NCBI GenBank assembly: GCA_019359245.1
Contig: JAHHHR010000005.1
Location: 1 to 64,000 of the forward strand
Origin: Nostoc desertorum CM1-VF14
GTDB lineage: Bacteria > Cyanobacteriota > Cyanobacteriia > Cyanobacteriales > Nostocaceae
DNA length: 64,000 nt
Direction: 5' to 3'
The translations under genes and the position numbers were made by a program. The notes below the pieces were generated by a model. The model saw only the letters and a program-made list of their open reading frames with translations, made no database searches and was not told where the DNA came from. Position 1 is the stretch's first letter; every line of letters starts with the position of its first letter. Positions 8,224 through 19,800 of this stretch are shown here, in pieces.

Positions 8224-9222
8224 ATGGTATGGACTTCGTTACATGCAAAAATACATCGCACCATCCGATCGCGCCACTTGTTTGAGCCTAACCAGCGTCT
8301 ATTAATCGCTGTCTCTGGCGGACAAGATTCTCTGTGTTTAATAAAATTATTTTTAGATTTACAATCCAAATGGAGATGGGATTTAGGTATTGCCCACTGC
8401 GATCATCGCTGGCGTTCTGACTCCCAAGCTAATGCTGATCACGTAGAAAACTTAGCTAAAACTTGGGGTATATCCTTTTATTTAGAAACAGCAAACGAAC
8501 CTATAAATAGTGAAGCTGCTGCACGCGATTGGCGGTATCAAGCTTTAAGTGCGATCGCTCAGGCAAATAATTATCAGTATATTGTTACAGGACATACCGC
8601 AAGCGATCGCGCCGAAACTCTCCTCTACAACTTAATTCGCGGTACTGGCGCTGATGGCTTACAAGCCCTAACTTGGCAACGCCCTCTAACTACAGGCATT
8701 ATGCTAGTGCGCCCACTTTTAGAAATCACTCGAATACAAACAGAGCAATTTTGTCAAGAATTTAAATTGCCAATTTGGGAAGATTCCACCAATCAAGATT
8801 TGCAATATGCCCGCAACCGCATTCGCCAAGAATTAATACCATATTTGCGAGAAAATTTTAATCCCCAAGTAGAATCAGCCTTAGCCCAAACAGCAGAACT
8901 TCTCCAAGCGGAAGTGGAATATTTAGAAAAAGCTACCCAGCAGTTGCGAGAAAAAGCTATGGAAAAGGGCATTGGGGATGAAGAAGATTCCCTTACTCTT
9001 CTTCCCTTGAGGTTCAATCGTCGAGTATTGCAGAACGCACCATTGGCATTGCAACGTCGGGTGATGCGTCAGGTGTTGCAGCAAATACTTACTGATGCGC
9101 CCAGTTTTGAACACATCGAGAAATTAACGGGTTTAATTACAGCGCCAAACCGATCGCAAACTGATCCATTTCCTGGTGGTGCGATCGCTCAAGTAGAAGG
9201 TGATTGGATCTGGTTGAAATAG
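8224..9222 (+). CDS. tilS: tRNA(Ile)-lysidine synthase
   Basis: TilS attaches lysine to C34 of the CAU-anticodon isoleucine tRNA so that it reads AUA. The N-type ATP pyrophosphatase loop is visible as AVSGGQDSLCL near residue 30, followed by CDHRWR and the TGHTASDRAETLLYNLIRGTG block, both standard for TilS. The C-terminal region (TilS substrate-binding part) holds RRVLQNAPLALQRRVMRQVL. With start ATG 8224 the protein has 332 residues, normal for cyanobacteria; a GTG at 8197 would add nine. It is essential in most bacteria. Confidence 0.93.
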   Translation: MVWTSLHAKIHRTIRSRHLFEPNQRLLIAVSGGQDSLCLIKLFLDLQSKWRWDLGIAHCDHRWRSDSQANADHVENLAKTWGISFYLETANEPINSEAAARDWRYQALSAIAQANNYQYIVTGHTASDRAETLLYNLIRGTGADGLQALTWQRPLTTGIMLVRPLLEITRIQTEQFCQEFKLPIWEDSTNQDLQYARNRIRQELIPYLRENFNPQVESALAQTAELLQAEVEYLEKATQQLREKAMEKGIGDEEDSLTLLPLRFNRRVLQNAPLALQRRVMRQVLQQILTDAPSFEHIEKLTGLITAPNRSQTDPFPGGAIAQVEGDWIWLK

Positions 9223-9332
9223 TTAGAAGTTAATGCGGTGGATAGTTAGTAAGGAGAAAGGTTAGGTTTTGATATGATGTACTTCATGCACCTGGGAAGC
9301 TCTATAATTCCAAACTCCAAACTCCTAACTTA

Positions 9333-11093
9333 TTAAGACGCTAGTAATTCTGGTTGAGGCATTAAACTCTGGAGAGTATGACGCAACTGGGCGATCGCTT
9401 GGGCTTGAGAATTACCAGTTTCCTGGAATTGATCCAAAGATTCTCCAATTCCTTGCAGCTTTTGCCTTAAGCCATCGAGAGAATCCTGAATTGGTTGGAG
9501 TGCTTCTTGATAAAGATTCACCCGACCACAGCATTCAGCAGTTGTTCTTCGTAAAGATAGCAAATTTTCCTCGACCGCTTTCAGTTCTTGGCGCTTTTCA
9601 TCCAAATCATGGGTTTGATTGTCAATCATTCCCTGATTTAGCTCAATACCAGCACGGATCTGATCAATTTCACGTTCCAGCTTCTGGATTTCCTGCGAAT
9701 ATTGTTGTCGCTGGGTTTCAATTTGTAACAGAATCGGTTCTAAATTAACTTTATTACCCTCTTCTTCCTCAGCAACAGTATGTCCTTGTCGCCGTAGCAG
9801 TACAGCTTGGTGTTGCTTGAGAAACTTCTGATGCTGTAGCATATTGCGGCGTTGTCCCACCAAACTGGAGTTTAGCATCTGATAAAGGTCTTTTTCATCC
9901 GTTAATTCCAGTTCCAAATTGATGTGGTCATGGTCAGATGCTTGGCTTAATTTATTTTGCAGTTCTTCTATAGCTTCTTGTTTGTATTTCAGTTCTTGTT
10001 CTTGATCGTGAACAAAGGTGGCGTCTATTTCCAACTTATATTGCAATTCTTGGACTATCTTTTGTAGTTCTTCTAAAGGCATTTTATCCAAAGCTTTCAC
10101 ATCAGCTTGCTGTCCTAAAACTACACCACCAGACGTTGCAGCCAAAGAGTGAATCTGTTGATATAACTCTTCGGCATTTCGCAACTTCTCTTTAATTGAC
10201 TGAGCATACTCTTGCTTGCTAGTAAGGTCTGCTGTATTGATCTGTAATTGTGCTGTTTGCTGAACTAGGAAATTTTGTGCTTGTTGCAATGCATTTTGGC
10301 GATCGCTAAATGTTTGTGACAATAGCTCAACTTCTTCCTGCTGTTGTGCGATCGCAGTTTTTTGCTCCTGGAGTTTTTGCCAGTGTGGGGTAAGAGTCGC
10401 CTGCTGCTTTTCGACCAATTCAAAGGCCAGATGTAACTGTTCTCTGACTATCTCCGTGGGAGCAACACGACTAGACAAGCGATCGAGTAACTCACTCATT
10501 ACCCGACTTTGCTCCTCATCCAAAACCGTCCCCTGTTGAAAATCCGCAAGACGTTCCTCCAGGCGGCGCTGTTCACCTCGCAAATGCTCCCAAGCGCCTT
10601 CCAATTCTAGGCGGTTGCGCTCAACTTCTGTTTGTAACCGTTCAATTTCTTGGCGAGATGTGTCAACTTCTTGTTTTTGCTCCTCTAGTTGTTGCAACTC
10701 ATCCTCCAATTGTTGCAACTGTTCTGAGCGTACTTCCATGTCCATTTCACGGCGATTTAACTCTTGTGCCTGAAACGTCAGCGATTGCTTCCACTGATCA
10801 ATCTCATCTTCCTTAAGCTTAAATTTCTCCAATTGGCGGGAAAAATTCTGCAAAATGTTAACTAGTGGTCGCCCTGCTTCTTGAATCCGCTGTACTTGAC
10901 GATTCGGATTCAGTTCAACCAGTACCAAAGCACCATCATTTAATTTGCTTGCGTCCTCAGCGGCAATCACTTCTTCCGACACAGTATTCCAATTCTGGTC
11001 AGTTCGCTGACAAGCTAGCAGTTTCAGTTCAGTTTTGGCACCGCCACTGAGTAAACCACCTTTCTGTTTTTGTACTTCTGCTAAATACAGCAC
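9333..11093 (-). CDS. hmpF: HmpF, coiled-coil pilus motility protein
   Basis: The 586-residue protein is almost all coiled coil (about residues 90-560, glutamine- and glutamate-rich heptads) after a compact N-terminal domain starting MLYLAEVQKQKGGLLSGG, which I recognise from HmpF of Nostoc punctiforme. In that organism HmpF is needed for hormogonium gliding and for type IV pilus function and localises at cell poles. Its position, divergent from hmpA-E, is the known arrangement. The start codon is GTG. There is no membrane segment, so it should act in the cytoplasm at pilus sites. A homologue exists in filamentous cyanobacteria generally. Confidence 0.9.
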   Translation of the reverse strand: MLYLAEVQKQKGGLLSGGAKTELKLLACQRTDQNWNTVSEEVIAAEDASKLNDGALVLVELNPNRQVQRIQEAGRPLVNILQNFSRQLEKFKLKEDEIDQWKQSLTFQAQELNRREMDMEVRSEQLQQLEDELQQLEEQKQEVDTSRQEIERLQTEVERNRLELEGAWEHLRGEQRRLEERLADFQQGTVLDEEQSRVMSELLDRLSSRVAPTEIVREQLHLAFELVEKQQATLTPHWQKLQEQKTAIAQQQEEVELLSQTFSDRQNALQQAQNFLVQQTAQLQINTADLTSKQEYAQSIKEKLRNAEELYQQIHSLAATSGGVVLGQQADVKALDKMPLEELQKIVQELQYKLEIDATFVHDQEQELKYKQEAIEELQNKLSQASDHDHINLELELTDEKDLYQMLNSSLVGQRRNMLQHQKFLKQHQAVLLRRQGHTVAEEEEGNKVNLEPILLQIETQRQQYSQEIQKLEREIDQIRAGIELNQGMIDNQTHDLDEKRQELKAVEENLLSLRRTTAECCGRVNLYQEALQPIQDSLDGLRQKLQGIGESLDQFQETGNSQAQAIAQLRHTLQSLMPQPELLAS

Positions 11094-11478
11094 ACCGTTA
11101 GTCCTTTATTGATGTACTTAAAGTTCATGTTTTGGGATATACCTTAAATAATTCTGTTAACTTGCCTCACTGAACCGAAGTTTAGGAGAACAAGACAGAC
11201 AAAACTATAGACGTCAGATATTACGTCTTGATACTTATAAAAGCGAGTTAGTCGCGCCCTTATATTTTGTACTGATGGCAGTGATGATGACTTCCGTGTT
11301 AACACTAGCTTTGTCCAAGTGTATTACGAGAGATTAAGGTTTATAGCTGAATCTATTTCCTAATGGCAACAAGAAACAGGGTAAAAATCTTGCCAATACT
11401 CCATAATCAATACTTAAAGAAGAAGCCAGAATTCAGAATTCTGAATTCAGCAATACTGAAGGAGTACTTTTTAGATCA
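11094..11478. promoter_or_regulatory. Divergent control region between hmpF and hmpA
   Basis: This gap must hold the promoters for both hmp units. I see no confident sigma-factor box by eye. A 20-bp perfect palindrome at 11429-11448, made of three GAATTCA-type heptamers, lies 30 bases before the hmpA ATG, and an AAGGAG is found 12-17 bases before it. Confidence 0.5.
11429..11448. repeat. 20-bp perfect palindrome (GAATTCA heptamers) upstream of hmpA
   Basis: GAATTCAGAATTCTGAATTC equals its own reverse complement. It consists of overlapping 7-base units, so it belongs to the STRR class, but by symmetry and position it could be a protein-binding site or a leader hairpin. Confidence 0.7.
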
Positions 11479-12651
11479 ATGCAGGGAAATTTAAATGAAA
11501 TTGATATTTGTAGTATTTTGCAATTGATTGATTTAGGGCAGCGAACTGGGCAACTATGGGTAAGAGCTACTGGTCACCATAACAATAAACTGGGTGGAGA
11601 CGGAGCAAGCATTTATCGCCCTAAACAACAGTCTTGGTTCGTCTTTTTCCTCAATGGTCAAATTATTTATTGTCAAGAAGGCGAGAGTAGTTTGTCTAGA
11701 ATTAACGATTATTTACGTCATTACCGAGTTGAGACGCGACTCACTGACAAACAAATTGTCTCCCTTCCATCAACCGACACACCAGAGTATGCCTATCTGT
11801 GGGCACTTTTGGAGCGGAATATCATCAACCCCAAGATAGCTGGTAGTATCATTCACGGCTTGGTGCATGAAACCCTTTTTGACCTGCTGAGTTTACACCA
11901 AGGAAACTTCATTTTCCACCAAGGTGCAGCACTTGCTCCGCAATTAAACACTTTCGAGATTGCTCCGTTTGTTACAAAAATTACGAAGCAGGTGCAAGAG
12001 TGGAAGCAGCTGTATCCCCACATTCAGTCACCCGAACAATTGCCAGTGCTATCTGACAAAGTTCAGCTACAATCCTCGCTACCAGAAGCAACCGTAAGTA
12101 AGCTACAACATTGGGCTGATGGTAAAACATCCTTGCGTCAACTGGCTCGTTATCTCAACCGAGACATTTTGACAGTGGCTAAGGCAATATATCCATATGT
12201 GCAGCAGAGTTGGTTACAACTAGTATATTCAGTCACAACTAAACCAGATACCCAGACTGATAACTGTGAATTGAAGGGAAAACACAAGGGGCGGATAGTA
12301 TGTATTGACGATGCGATCGCCATCGGTGAGACTATAAATTCGATCTTACAACCACAAGGTTATGAAGCGATCGCTCTCACCAATCCTTTAGAGGCACTGA
12401 GTCTGGTTTTTCAACTCAAACCAGATTTAATTTTATGCGACATTGCCATGTCGGAATTGGAGGGGTACGAGATTTGCGCCATGCTGCGGCATTCAACAGC
12501 ATTTCGGCTCATACCGATTATCATGCTCACTGGTAAAGATGGATTTATTGATCGAGTCAAAGCTAGTATGGTCGGGGCAACAGATTATTTAACAAAACCA
12601 TTTACAGACACTGAGTTACTTATGCTCGTAGAAAAATATATCAACAACTAA
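11479..12651 (+). CDS. hmpA: HmpA, PATAN-domain response regulator
   Basis: The protein of 390 residues has an N-terminal PATAN/DUF4388 region (MQGNLNEIDICSILQLIDLG, about residues 1-130 with the G-Q-L-W-V pattern), a middle helical part, and a C-terminal receiver (about residues 270-388). The phosphoacceptor aspartate is in LILCDIAMSELEGYE and the switch lysine in DYLTKPF. This is the PatA/PixG architecture used by cyanobacterial chemotaxis-like systems to act on type IV pilus motors. It starts the hmpA-E gene run. In N. punctiforme the locus controls hormogonium motility. Output partner is inferred, not seen. Confidence 0.92.
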   Translation: MQGNLNEIDICSILQLIDLGQRTGQLWVRATGHHNNKLGGDGASIYRPKQQSWFVFFLNGQIIYCQEGESSLSRINDYLRHYRVETRLTDKQIVSLPSTDTPEYAYLWALLERNIINPKIAGSIIHGLVHETLFDLLSLHQGNFIFHQGAALAPQLNTFEIAPFVTKITKQVQEWKQLYPHIQSPEQLPVLSDKVQLQSSLPEATVSKLQHWADGKTSLRQLARYLNRDILTVAKAIYPYVQQSWLQLVYSVTTKPDTQTDNCELKGKHKGRIVCIDDAIAIGETINSILQPQGYEAIALTNPLEALSLVFQLKPDLILCDIAMSELEGYEICAMLRHSTAFRLIPIIMLTGKDGFIDRVKASMVGATDYLTKPFTDTELLMLVEKYINN

Positions 12652-12889
12652 TGAAAATTGGGCATTGGGCATGGAGTATTGGGCATGGAGCAGATAAAGA
12701 GATCCAAGATTTGTTGATCTACTAAAAGATTAGGTAAAAGATGTTATCACAGAGTCAGCTAACTCAGTGAAATCTCAATACCCAAGAAAAAAGTCAAAAA
12801 CTAGAATTAATTTATACAGTTAATACTTGCGGAGGAATCAGGGAATGTTCCAAATAGGAACGTCTACATCAGGAGGTAAATAGACATTT

Positions 12890-13255
12890 ATGAGTACAGT
12901 TCTGATTGTGGAAGACAGTATCGCGCAAAGGGAGATGATTACAGACCTCCTGAAAGCAACTGGCTTAACGGTAACCCATGCCAGTGACGGATTAGAAGCA
13001 TTGGAGGCAATTCAAGTAGCACCTCCCGATTTAGTGGTGTTGGATATTGTCATGCCTCGGATGAACGGCTACGAAGTTTGTCGGCGGTTAAAATCCGATC
13101 CAAAAACCCAAAATGTCCCTGTAGTTATGTGTTCTTCCAAAGGCGAAGAATTTGATCGCTATTGGGGCATGAAACAAGGTGCAGACGCCTACATAGCTAA
13201 ACCATTTCAACCAACCGAGTTGGTGGGAACAGTCAAACAACTGCTGCGAGGATAA
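12890..13255 (+). CDS. hmpB: HmpB, CheY-like receiver
   Basis: A single receiver domain of 121 residues: acidic pocket in VEDSIAQRE, phosphoacceptor aspartate in LVVLDIVMPRMNGYEVC, switch residues in VMCSSKGEEFD and lysine in DAYIAKPFQP. No output domain follows, so it acts by binding a partner. It is 13 bases before hmpC and 238 bases after hmpA, with AGGAGG about 13 bases ahead of the ATG. It should be phosphorylated by the HmpE kinase, by analogy to PixH/PilH. Strong family match; partner is by context. Confidence 0.92.
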   Translation: MSTVLIVEDSIAQREMITDLLKATGLTVTHASDGLEALEAIQVAPPDLVVLDIVMPRMNGYEVCRRLKSDPKTQNVPVVMCSSKGEEFDRYWGMKQGADAYIAKPFQPTELVGTVKQLLRG

Positions 13256-13268
13256 GGATAAAAGCAAT

Positions 13269-13799
13269 ATGGTCAGCAAACCGGACTTTTTAAGTGGCAG
13301 TGGTCAAGACCATTTCCGACCAGAATTACAAGTAGAAAGTCCTGAAGGTGAGTTACATTTGAGGTTTTACATTCCCTCGCATCAGGAGTTTGCACTACAA
13401 GCAACTGGCATTCGGGAGGTAATTGAACTAAGTCCTGATAGAATCACCCCGATTCCTAATGCTTCTCCTTTACTTTTGGGTACTCTAAATTTACGAGGTC
13501 GAGTTATTTGGGTGGCTGATTTGGGTCAATTTCTGGGAGAAGCAAGTGCATTAAACACGGATAAAGCTGAAATTCCGGTGATTGCCATTGAAGAGCAAGA
13601 CACAATAGTAGGTTTAGCAGTAGAGGAAATCGGTGGTATGCACTGGTTAGATGTCCAGAATCTCATGCCACCAACTAGTGTTCCAGATACTATGGCTCCC
13701 TTTTTACGTGGAGAGTGGTTATTAGGTGCTAAAAAGAACCAGTGTCTACGGCTGCTCGATCAAATGGCAATTTTACGAAGTGCTAGGTGGGCAGGATGA
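13269..13799 (+). CDS. hmpC: HmpC, CheW-like adaptor
   Basis: This protein of 176 residues is a CheW domain with a short N-terminal extension. The core has the pattern [44 protein letters not shown], and [15 protein letters not shown]. CheW couples the receptor (HmpD) to the CheA-like kinase (HmpE). Its stop codon overlaps the 5' end of the next reading frame, giving translational coupling with hmpD. It is cytoplasmic. Family and context agree well. Confidence 0.92.
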   Translation: MVSKPDFLSGSGQDHFRPELQVESPEGELHLRFYIPSHQEFALQATGIREVIELSPDRITPIPNASPLLLGTLNLRGRVIWVADLGQFLGEASALNTDKAEIPVIAIEEQDTIVGLAVEEIGGMHWLDVQNLMPPTSVPDTMAPFLRGEWLLGAKKNQCLRLLDQMAILRSARWAG

Positions 13800-13813
13800 A
13801 ATTGGAGGAGGAA

Positions 13814-16744
13814 ATGGCAATAAGTATTGATAATTTCGAGCCAACATATCAACAGGCGATGACCGCCTATGTTCAAAGGAATTATGAGGTTGCCGCCACT
13901 TTAGTTGATCAAGTGGTGCAAAATTTACCAAAAGACCCCAATACCCATTTGTTAAGGGGTCACATTTACTATGTTTTGCAGCAGTACGATGTAGCAAAAG
14001 AAGAATATCAACAGGTATTAGGCTTGACTAACGATCAAGAAATTATTGGTTTTGCCAATAATGGAATTGAGAATATCAATCAATATTTACAGTCATTCAG
14101 TGGAGAGATTGATACATCCGGTAGTCAAGAGCAAATAAATTCCCCAGAGATATCTGATGCGCTGGCGTATAGTGAACAAGAATTAGAAGATTTGAAGGCT
14201 AGTGAGGAGTTTGACAGCAAGAATCTTGATTTAAACTTTTTCGGAGAGCATCAAGAAACTGAGAATCGCATTGAAGAGCTATCTTCAAATAGTCCATTTG
14301 ATATACCTACAGAAGATAGTATTGGAACGGGAGAAATATCAGATTTTTCTACAGCTTTTGGTGACGATCCTTTTGCCTTCAATGAAGAATCACAGGAACA
14401 AGAGTCTAGTAGCAACAGTTGGGAGGCGAAAACAGAGTTAGAGTTGCCCGCTTTCTGGCAGGAAGATGTATCGGAAGAGAATCATGAAAAATCACTAGTA
14501 GATAGTCATTTTTCAGATAATGGGATAAATTCTGATCATGAGAATTCAGATATTGACAATAATAACTTTTCATCTTCTAATTCAAAATCTGGTAACGAAG
14601 AGAATAATTTCCCTAATTTGTCGAGTGAGACAAAATTTCCAGAACTTAGTATTGACAAATTAGAATATACAAAATCTAGTTTGGGAGACGAAACTCTACT
14701 TATTGTTGACGAAGAGCTTAGAAATAGTTCGTCAATAAGTAACCACAGTCAATATGATTTGCCTGAAACCGAAGCCCATGATTGGTTAAAGTCAAAAACT
14801 TTTGAAGTAGAAGAAGCTTTTGTTCCAGATTTATCTGATGATTCTTCATCTTTTAGCAGCAACTTACCTTTAAAAGAAAAGCAGTTTAAATCAGGTGAAA
14901 TCATTGGTAAAAATAGCTTTGATGACGATGATAATTTTGATATGGAAGCATTTGAGTCTGCCTTTGGCTCAGAGAGTTTAAGCTCTTATGAAGACTCAAA
15001 CAATATACTGAATGGAGAAAATTCTAAGAGCAATATAGAATTTTTAGATGACTTTGAGGAATTTGATGATTTAGGCAGCATTCCAGGGTTTGACCTACTC
15101 GAAGGAGATTCTAACTTCGGTGATCTAGCAATGCATTCTGCTCCATCAGAAACCAGTGGTAGTGGACGCTCTCAAGTCGTGGAGGCTTCTGCAAGTAATG
15201 CAGCCGATCGCGAAGAAGAACTATTCTCGATGACTGGTTCCCATGAAGAAGTTCCAGTTTTTAGCCAAACAGATGTTTCGAAACTAGAACCCAACGTCAG
15301 CGTTGAGCAAGGATGGTTAGCACCATTAGAGAATGCCTCCATAGAAAGAAAACAATGGTTAATTGCTGGAAGTGTAGGCATTGTCTCGGCGCTGGTTGTA
15401 GCTACAGTTAGCTTTGTGGCCACCACATTTTCGCCACCCCAACAACGAGAATCAGTACGAAACACAGGTTGGGCAATGTCCCTCGCAGCGGGGATTGCAG
15501 GTTTTACTACCGCAGGCTTCATGGGGAATCTTGCACTCAAACAAATTCGGCGCACAACTGATGATCTCCAAGCTCAGTTTGAGGCTGTACGTCAAGGAAA
15601 TTTGAATGCTCAAGCCACAGTGTTTTCCGAAGATGAATTGGGTCATTTATCCACTGGCTTTAATGAAATGGCGCGGGTAATTTTCACAACCACAAGTGAA
15701 GCTCAAAGGAAAGCTGATGAGCAAGAGGAAGCCAAAGAAAACCTGCAACGCCAAGTGATTCGCCTCTTGGATGATGTGGAAGGAGCTGCTAGAGGTGATT
15801 TAACAGTCCAAGCTGAAGTTACAGCCGACGTATTGGGAGCGGTAGCTGATGCTTTTAACCTGACAATTCAAAACCTGCGGGATATTGTGCAACAGGTAAA
15901 AGTGGCGGCGAAGGATGTGACAAAAGGTGCAACCAATTCCGAAACCTTTGCTAGAGCCTTATCTAGTGATGCTTTGCGCCAAGCAGAAGAGTTGGCGGTG
16001 ACGCTAAATTCTGTACAGGTAATGACTGACTCGATTCAACGGGTAGCAGAGGCGGCGCGGGAAGCTGAAACGGTTGCGCGTGATGCGAGTACGATCGCTC
16101 TCAAAGGTGGCGAAGCAGTAGAAAATACTGTGGCAGGGATTTTGGAAATTCGAGAAACTGTTGCCGAAACCACTCGCAAAGTGAAACGGCTAGCGGAATC
16201 TTCCCAAGAAATTTCTAAAATTGTGGCGTTGATTTCACAAATTGCTTCCAGAACAAACTTGCTGGCCCTCAATGCTAGTATTGAGGCGGCAAGGGCAGGA
16301 GAAGCTGGACGCGGGTTTGCGATTGTTGCAGACGAAGTGCGCCAGTTAGCAGACAAATCTGCTAAATCCTTGAAGGAAATTGAACAAATTGTGATGCAAA
16401 TCCAAAGCGAAACAGGCTCTGTAATGACCGCGATGGAAGAAGGCACACAACAAGTAATTAAAGGGACAAAATTGGCAGAAGAAGCCAAGCGATCGCTCGA
16501 AAACATTATTCAAGTGGCGAATCGTATCGATATTCTTGTGCGCTCGATTACTACCGACACTGTGGAACAAACTGAAACCTCCCGCGCCGTCGCTCACGTA
16601 ATGCAATCAGTAGAACTCACTGCACAAGAAACTTCCCAGGAAGCACAGCGAGTTTCAGGTGCCCTACAACACTTAGCAGGTGTATCCCGTGACTTGATTG
16701 CCTCCGTTGAACGTTTCCGAGTGGAAACTATGGAAACCAGGTAA
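13814..16744 (+). CDS. hmpD: HmpD, methyl-accepting chemotaxis-like receptor
   Basis: I choose the ATG at 13814 because GGAGG lies 5 bases ahead; a GTG at 13787 and an ATG at 13796 overlapping the hmpC stop are alternatives. The 976-residue protein has a TPR-like start (residues 1-95), a long acidic disordered region (about 100-500), two membrane segments (about 514-538 and 552-574) with only about 13 residues between them, HAMP repeats, and the signalling hairpin with [20 protein letters not shown] near 811-830. With almost no periplasmic part, the signal must come from the membrane or the cytoplasm. It should control HmpE through HmpC. Clear family match. Confidence 0.93.
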   Translation: MAISIDNFEPTYQQAMTAYVQRNYEVAATLVDQVVQNLPKDPNTHLLRGHIYYVLQQYDVAKEEYQQVLGLTNDQEIIGFANNGIENINQYLQSFSGEIDTSGSQEQINSPEISDALAYSEQELEDLKASEEFDSKNLDLNFFGEHQETENRIEELSSNSPFDIPTEDSIGTGEISDFSTAFGDDPFAFNEESQEQESSSNSWEAKTELELPAFWQEDVSEENHEKSLVDSHFSDNGINSDHENSDIDNNNFSSSNSKSGNEENNFPNLSSETKFPELSIDKLEYTKSSLGDETLLIVDEELRNSSSISNHSQYDLPETEAHDWLKSKTFEVEEAFVPDLSDDSSSFSSNLPLKEKQFKSGEIIGKNSFDDDDNFDMEAFESAFGSESLSSYEDSNNILNGENSKSNIEFLDDFEEFDDLGSIPGFDLLEGDSNFGDLAMHSAPSETSGSGRSQVVEASASNAADREEELFSMTGSHEEVPVFSQTDVSKLEPNVSVEQGWLAPLENASIERKQWLIAGSVGIVSALVVATVSFVATTFSPPQQRESVRNTGWAMSLAAGIAGFTTAGFMGNLALKQIRRTTDDLQAQFEAVRQGNLNAQATVFSEDELGHLSTGFNEMARVIFTTTSEAQRKADEQEEAKENLQRQVIRLLDDVEGAARGDLTVQAEVTADVLGAVADAFNLTIQNLRDIVQQVKVAAKDVTKGATNSETFARALSSDALRQAEELAVTLNSVQVMTDSIQRVAEAAREAETVARDASTIALKGGEAVENTVAGILEIRETVAETTRKVKRLAESSQEISKIVALISQIASRTNLLALNASIEAARAGEAGRGFAIVADEVRQLADKSAKSLKEIEQIVMQIQSETGSVMTAMEEGTQQVIKGTKLAEEAKRSLENIIQVANRIDILVRSITTDTVEQTETSRAVAHVMQSVELTAQETSQEAQRVSGALQHLAGVSRDLIASVERFRVETMETR

Positions 16745-16748
16745 AAAA

Positions 16749-16850
16749 GTTAGGAGTTAGGAGTGAGGAGTTAGAAATAAAAATCACAACTCATAACTCA
16801 TAATTCATAACTCATAATTCACAACTCATAATTTATAACTCATAACTTTT
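16749..16850. repeat. Two heptamer arrays between hmpD and hmpE
   Basis: Four GTTAGGA-type units (16749-16776) are followed by nine AACTCAT / AATTCAT-type units (16788-16850). The second array ends 3 bases before the ATG of hmpE and occupies the place of the ribosome binding site. The two arrays are near complements (AACTCCT against AACTCAT), so an imperfect leader hairpin can form. Confidence 0.85.
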
Positions 16851-16853
16851 GCT

Positions 16854-19800
16854 ATGCTGCCGGAACAACAACAGCGGATTTTGGGTTACTTTATCGAAGA
16901 AGCCAGGGATCACCTGAATACCATTGAGCAGGGGTTGCTGAATTTAGAGGGTACCCTGAACGACCCGGAAATGATCAGTGAGGTCTTCCGGGCGGCTCAC
17001 TCCATCAAAGGAGGAGCGGCGATGCTTGGATTGACTAGCATCCAGCATACTTCCCACCGTCTGGAAGATTGTTTTAAAGTTCTCAAAGATCATCCGGTTC
17101 AGATTGACCAAAAGTTAGAGTCTTTATTTCTTGGTGTATCTGATACCCTAAAAGCGCTGTTAGAGCATTTGAGTGGGCCTTATGGTCTTTCCGAAGATGC
17201 GGCTAATACTTTGATGTCAGAAACTGAGCCAGTCTTTCAATGGTTGTATCAGCATCTAGAACTGCTTGTAGAACAAGGTAAAGGTGGAGTAGCTAGGACA
17301 ACAGAACTACACACAACCTCTGTAGAGAATGTCTCCGCATTTACAGAACTTTTCCTACGCCGAGATGTTCCTAATTCGCTAGAAGATACCCATCAGCAAT
17401 CTCCGGAAACATCCTTGTTAGTAGCACCCCAAGAGGTACGAGCGGTAGCCACCGTTAAAGAAAATCATAATTGGGGCGAGTTTCAAGCCCAGGTGCTGCA
17501 AAGACTGCGGGAAATGTTGCAACTGTTTAAGCAAACCACAACACCCTCAACTCGGCAAAATCTTCAACAATGCTGTTACCAGTTAGTCAAACTTGGTGAG
17601 ACTTGGAATTTGTCCAAGTGGTGTGGTTTGTGTCAAGCAGCAGCCAGTGCGATCGGCAATCCTGAAAATACCTATCTCACGTTAGCTAAAATTGTCATTA
17701 CCGAAATCAAGCAAGCTCAAGAATTAGTTCTGCAAGGTAGGGAAGCCGAAATTGCAATTAGTCAGCAACTAGAAGCACTTTTGAGCTTTGCAGAAATTGA
17801 GCTATTAGAAGTTATCCCTGATTTGTTTAATGAACAGTCTGCGGCTTTGACAGAATCATCAACTGCGTTAGAGCCAATTATATTCGGTAACACTGAGCCT
17901 TTATTGATAACTAACCTAGCCCAGACAACTGAAGAACTTAATCTAGACGAAGATACTAGCCTTCGCCCTTATCTTCAACAAGGGACACCATTAAACGCTG
18001 GTACTCACACTAGTCTTATCACCACACATGACGAAGTACATCCAATCAGTAGTAATCTTGACCCTAATGGGCCAGAGGTAGGAATAGCTGAGTTAAATAC
18101 CCTTGCCGATTTATTTGAAGGTGATACTCCCGAACTAGATGAAAGCTGGCATCAAGAAGAAACCTTAGATAGTGTTGCCACCGATAACTTTGGGATTGAT
18201 TTCAGTAGCACTGATGCTGAAGATGCTCATAGCGATTTATCCGATTTTCTATCCTTTGATGAAGACACAAGCAATGAGCAGCATCTAACAAATACAGCCA
18301 TGACAGAAGATTTATCCCTGTTATTTGGCGACAATTTCCTAGAAAAAGAGAATTCAGAACCGCAAAATCAACAAACATTTGCGACGACTTTAGAGTTGAG
18401 CGACTTTAGCGTACTTGATATAAATTTAGACTCTTCTTCTGCCGAAAATTTACCAGAATTTATTGATATTCCTAGTAATATAAACCAGCCTCCTGGGGAA
18501 ACTGTCCAAAATAGTGTCAACAAAAACGATGTAGTTGAAGATTTATTGACACTGGAACTAGATGATGATATTGAAGAACTATTACCTACAGGCGAAATAA
18601 CTCAACCAGAAACTGAGGCGTTCGTCGGTGTGGAGCTATCTACTAACCAACAAAATAGTTTTGATAACTTATTCTTAGAAACTAGAAATGCAAATTGGGT
18701 AGAAGAAATTACCCCTAGTGACTACATGGAATTACCCCAGCAAACAAGCTTGTCTTTGGATAGCCTGTTTGCTGAAATGGAAGAACAGACACTAGTGCCT
18801 ACAAGTGAACCAGAACTTGGTGATTTATTTGGTACATCTCCAGTAACAACACCTGAGTTTTCTGAATCAGAAAATGATCTGAGCAACTTCTGGAACCAGG
18901 AAGCCACAGAGGAACAGGACGAATTCGATTCCTTAATTGAGCAAAATGTGGAAAAAGCCTTAGAGGAGAGTTTGTTTGCTGCGACTGATGACATTTTTGC
19001 CGACAGTCAGCAGCCAATACCTTCTCCTGTAGCCAGTTTTGACATAGAAGATGATTTTGATATTAATTTTCAGCAGCAGGAGCAACTAGATTTAATATTC
19101 TCATCAGATTCGGGAGATGATTTATTTGATGAGTTAGATACGAACTCAACTATTTCCCCTGAAATCAGCGATCGCATACAGCCCTCCACGCCTGAAACGC
19201 CTTTGTTCGCGCAGCATCTAGGGGAAGAAATTCTTAAGCGATCACAACAACCAGAAGCTTTAGATTTTATTCCAGAATTTACTAATCAGCCCCCAGAAAT
19301 ATCTGCTGTTGATCTGGAACTTGATTTGCTCGGCTCTTTCGATGAAAATCCACAACTGCTATTTGAGGATGTAGCTACATCCACCTATATTCAGATGGAA
19401 ACCACAGATAATGCTGTGGATGTATCGGCTATAGAAACTTCTCTAGATATTAGTAGTTCTGGGGAAACCTCAGATTCAGCATCGCCTCAAGCACAGCCAG
19501 ATGATTTGCTTGGCTCTTTCAATGAAAATCCGCAACTGCTGTTTGAGATTACTACAGACTCCACTTATATTCAGATGGAAACCACAGATAATACTGTGGA
19601 TGAACCATCGGCTATAGAAAATTCTCTAGATATTAGTTCTGGGGAAACCTCAGATTCAGCATCGCCTCAAGCACAGCCAGATGATTTGCTTGGCTCTTTC
19701 AATGAAAATCCGCAACTGCTGTTTGAGATTACTACAGACTCCACTTATATTCAGATGGAAACTACAGATAATACTGTGGATGAACCATCGGCTATAGAAA

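Noticed and set aside
8118..8369. Minus-strand 83-codon frame
   Set aside because: Antisense to the start of tilS; no protein-like pattern.
16749..16850. CRISPR-like short array
   Set aside because: Units are 7 bases in direct tandem without spacers; this is an STRR.
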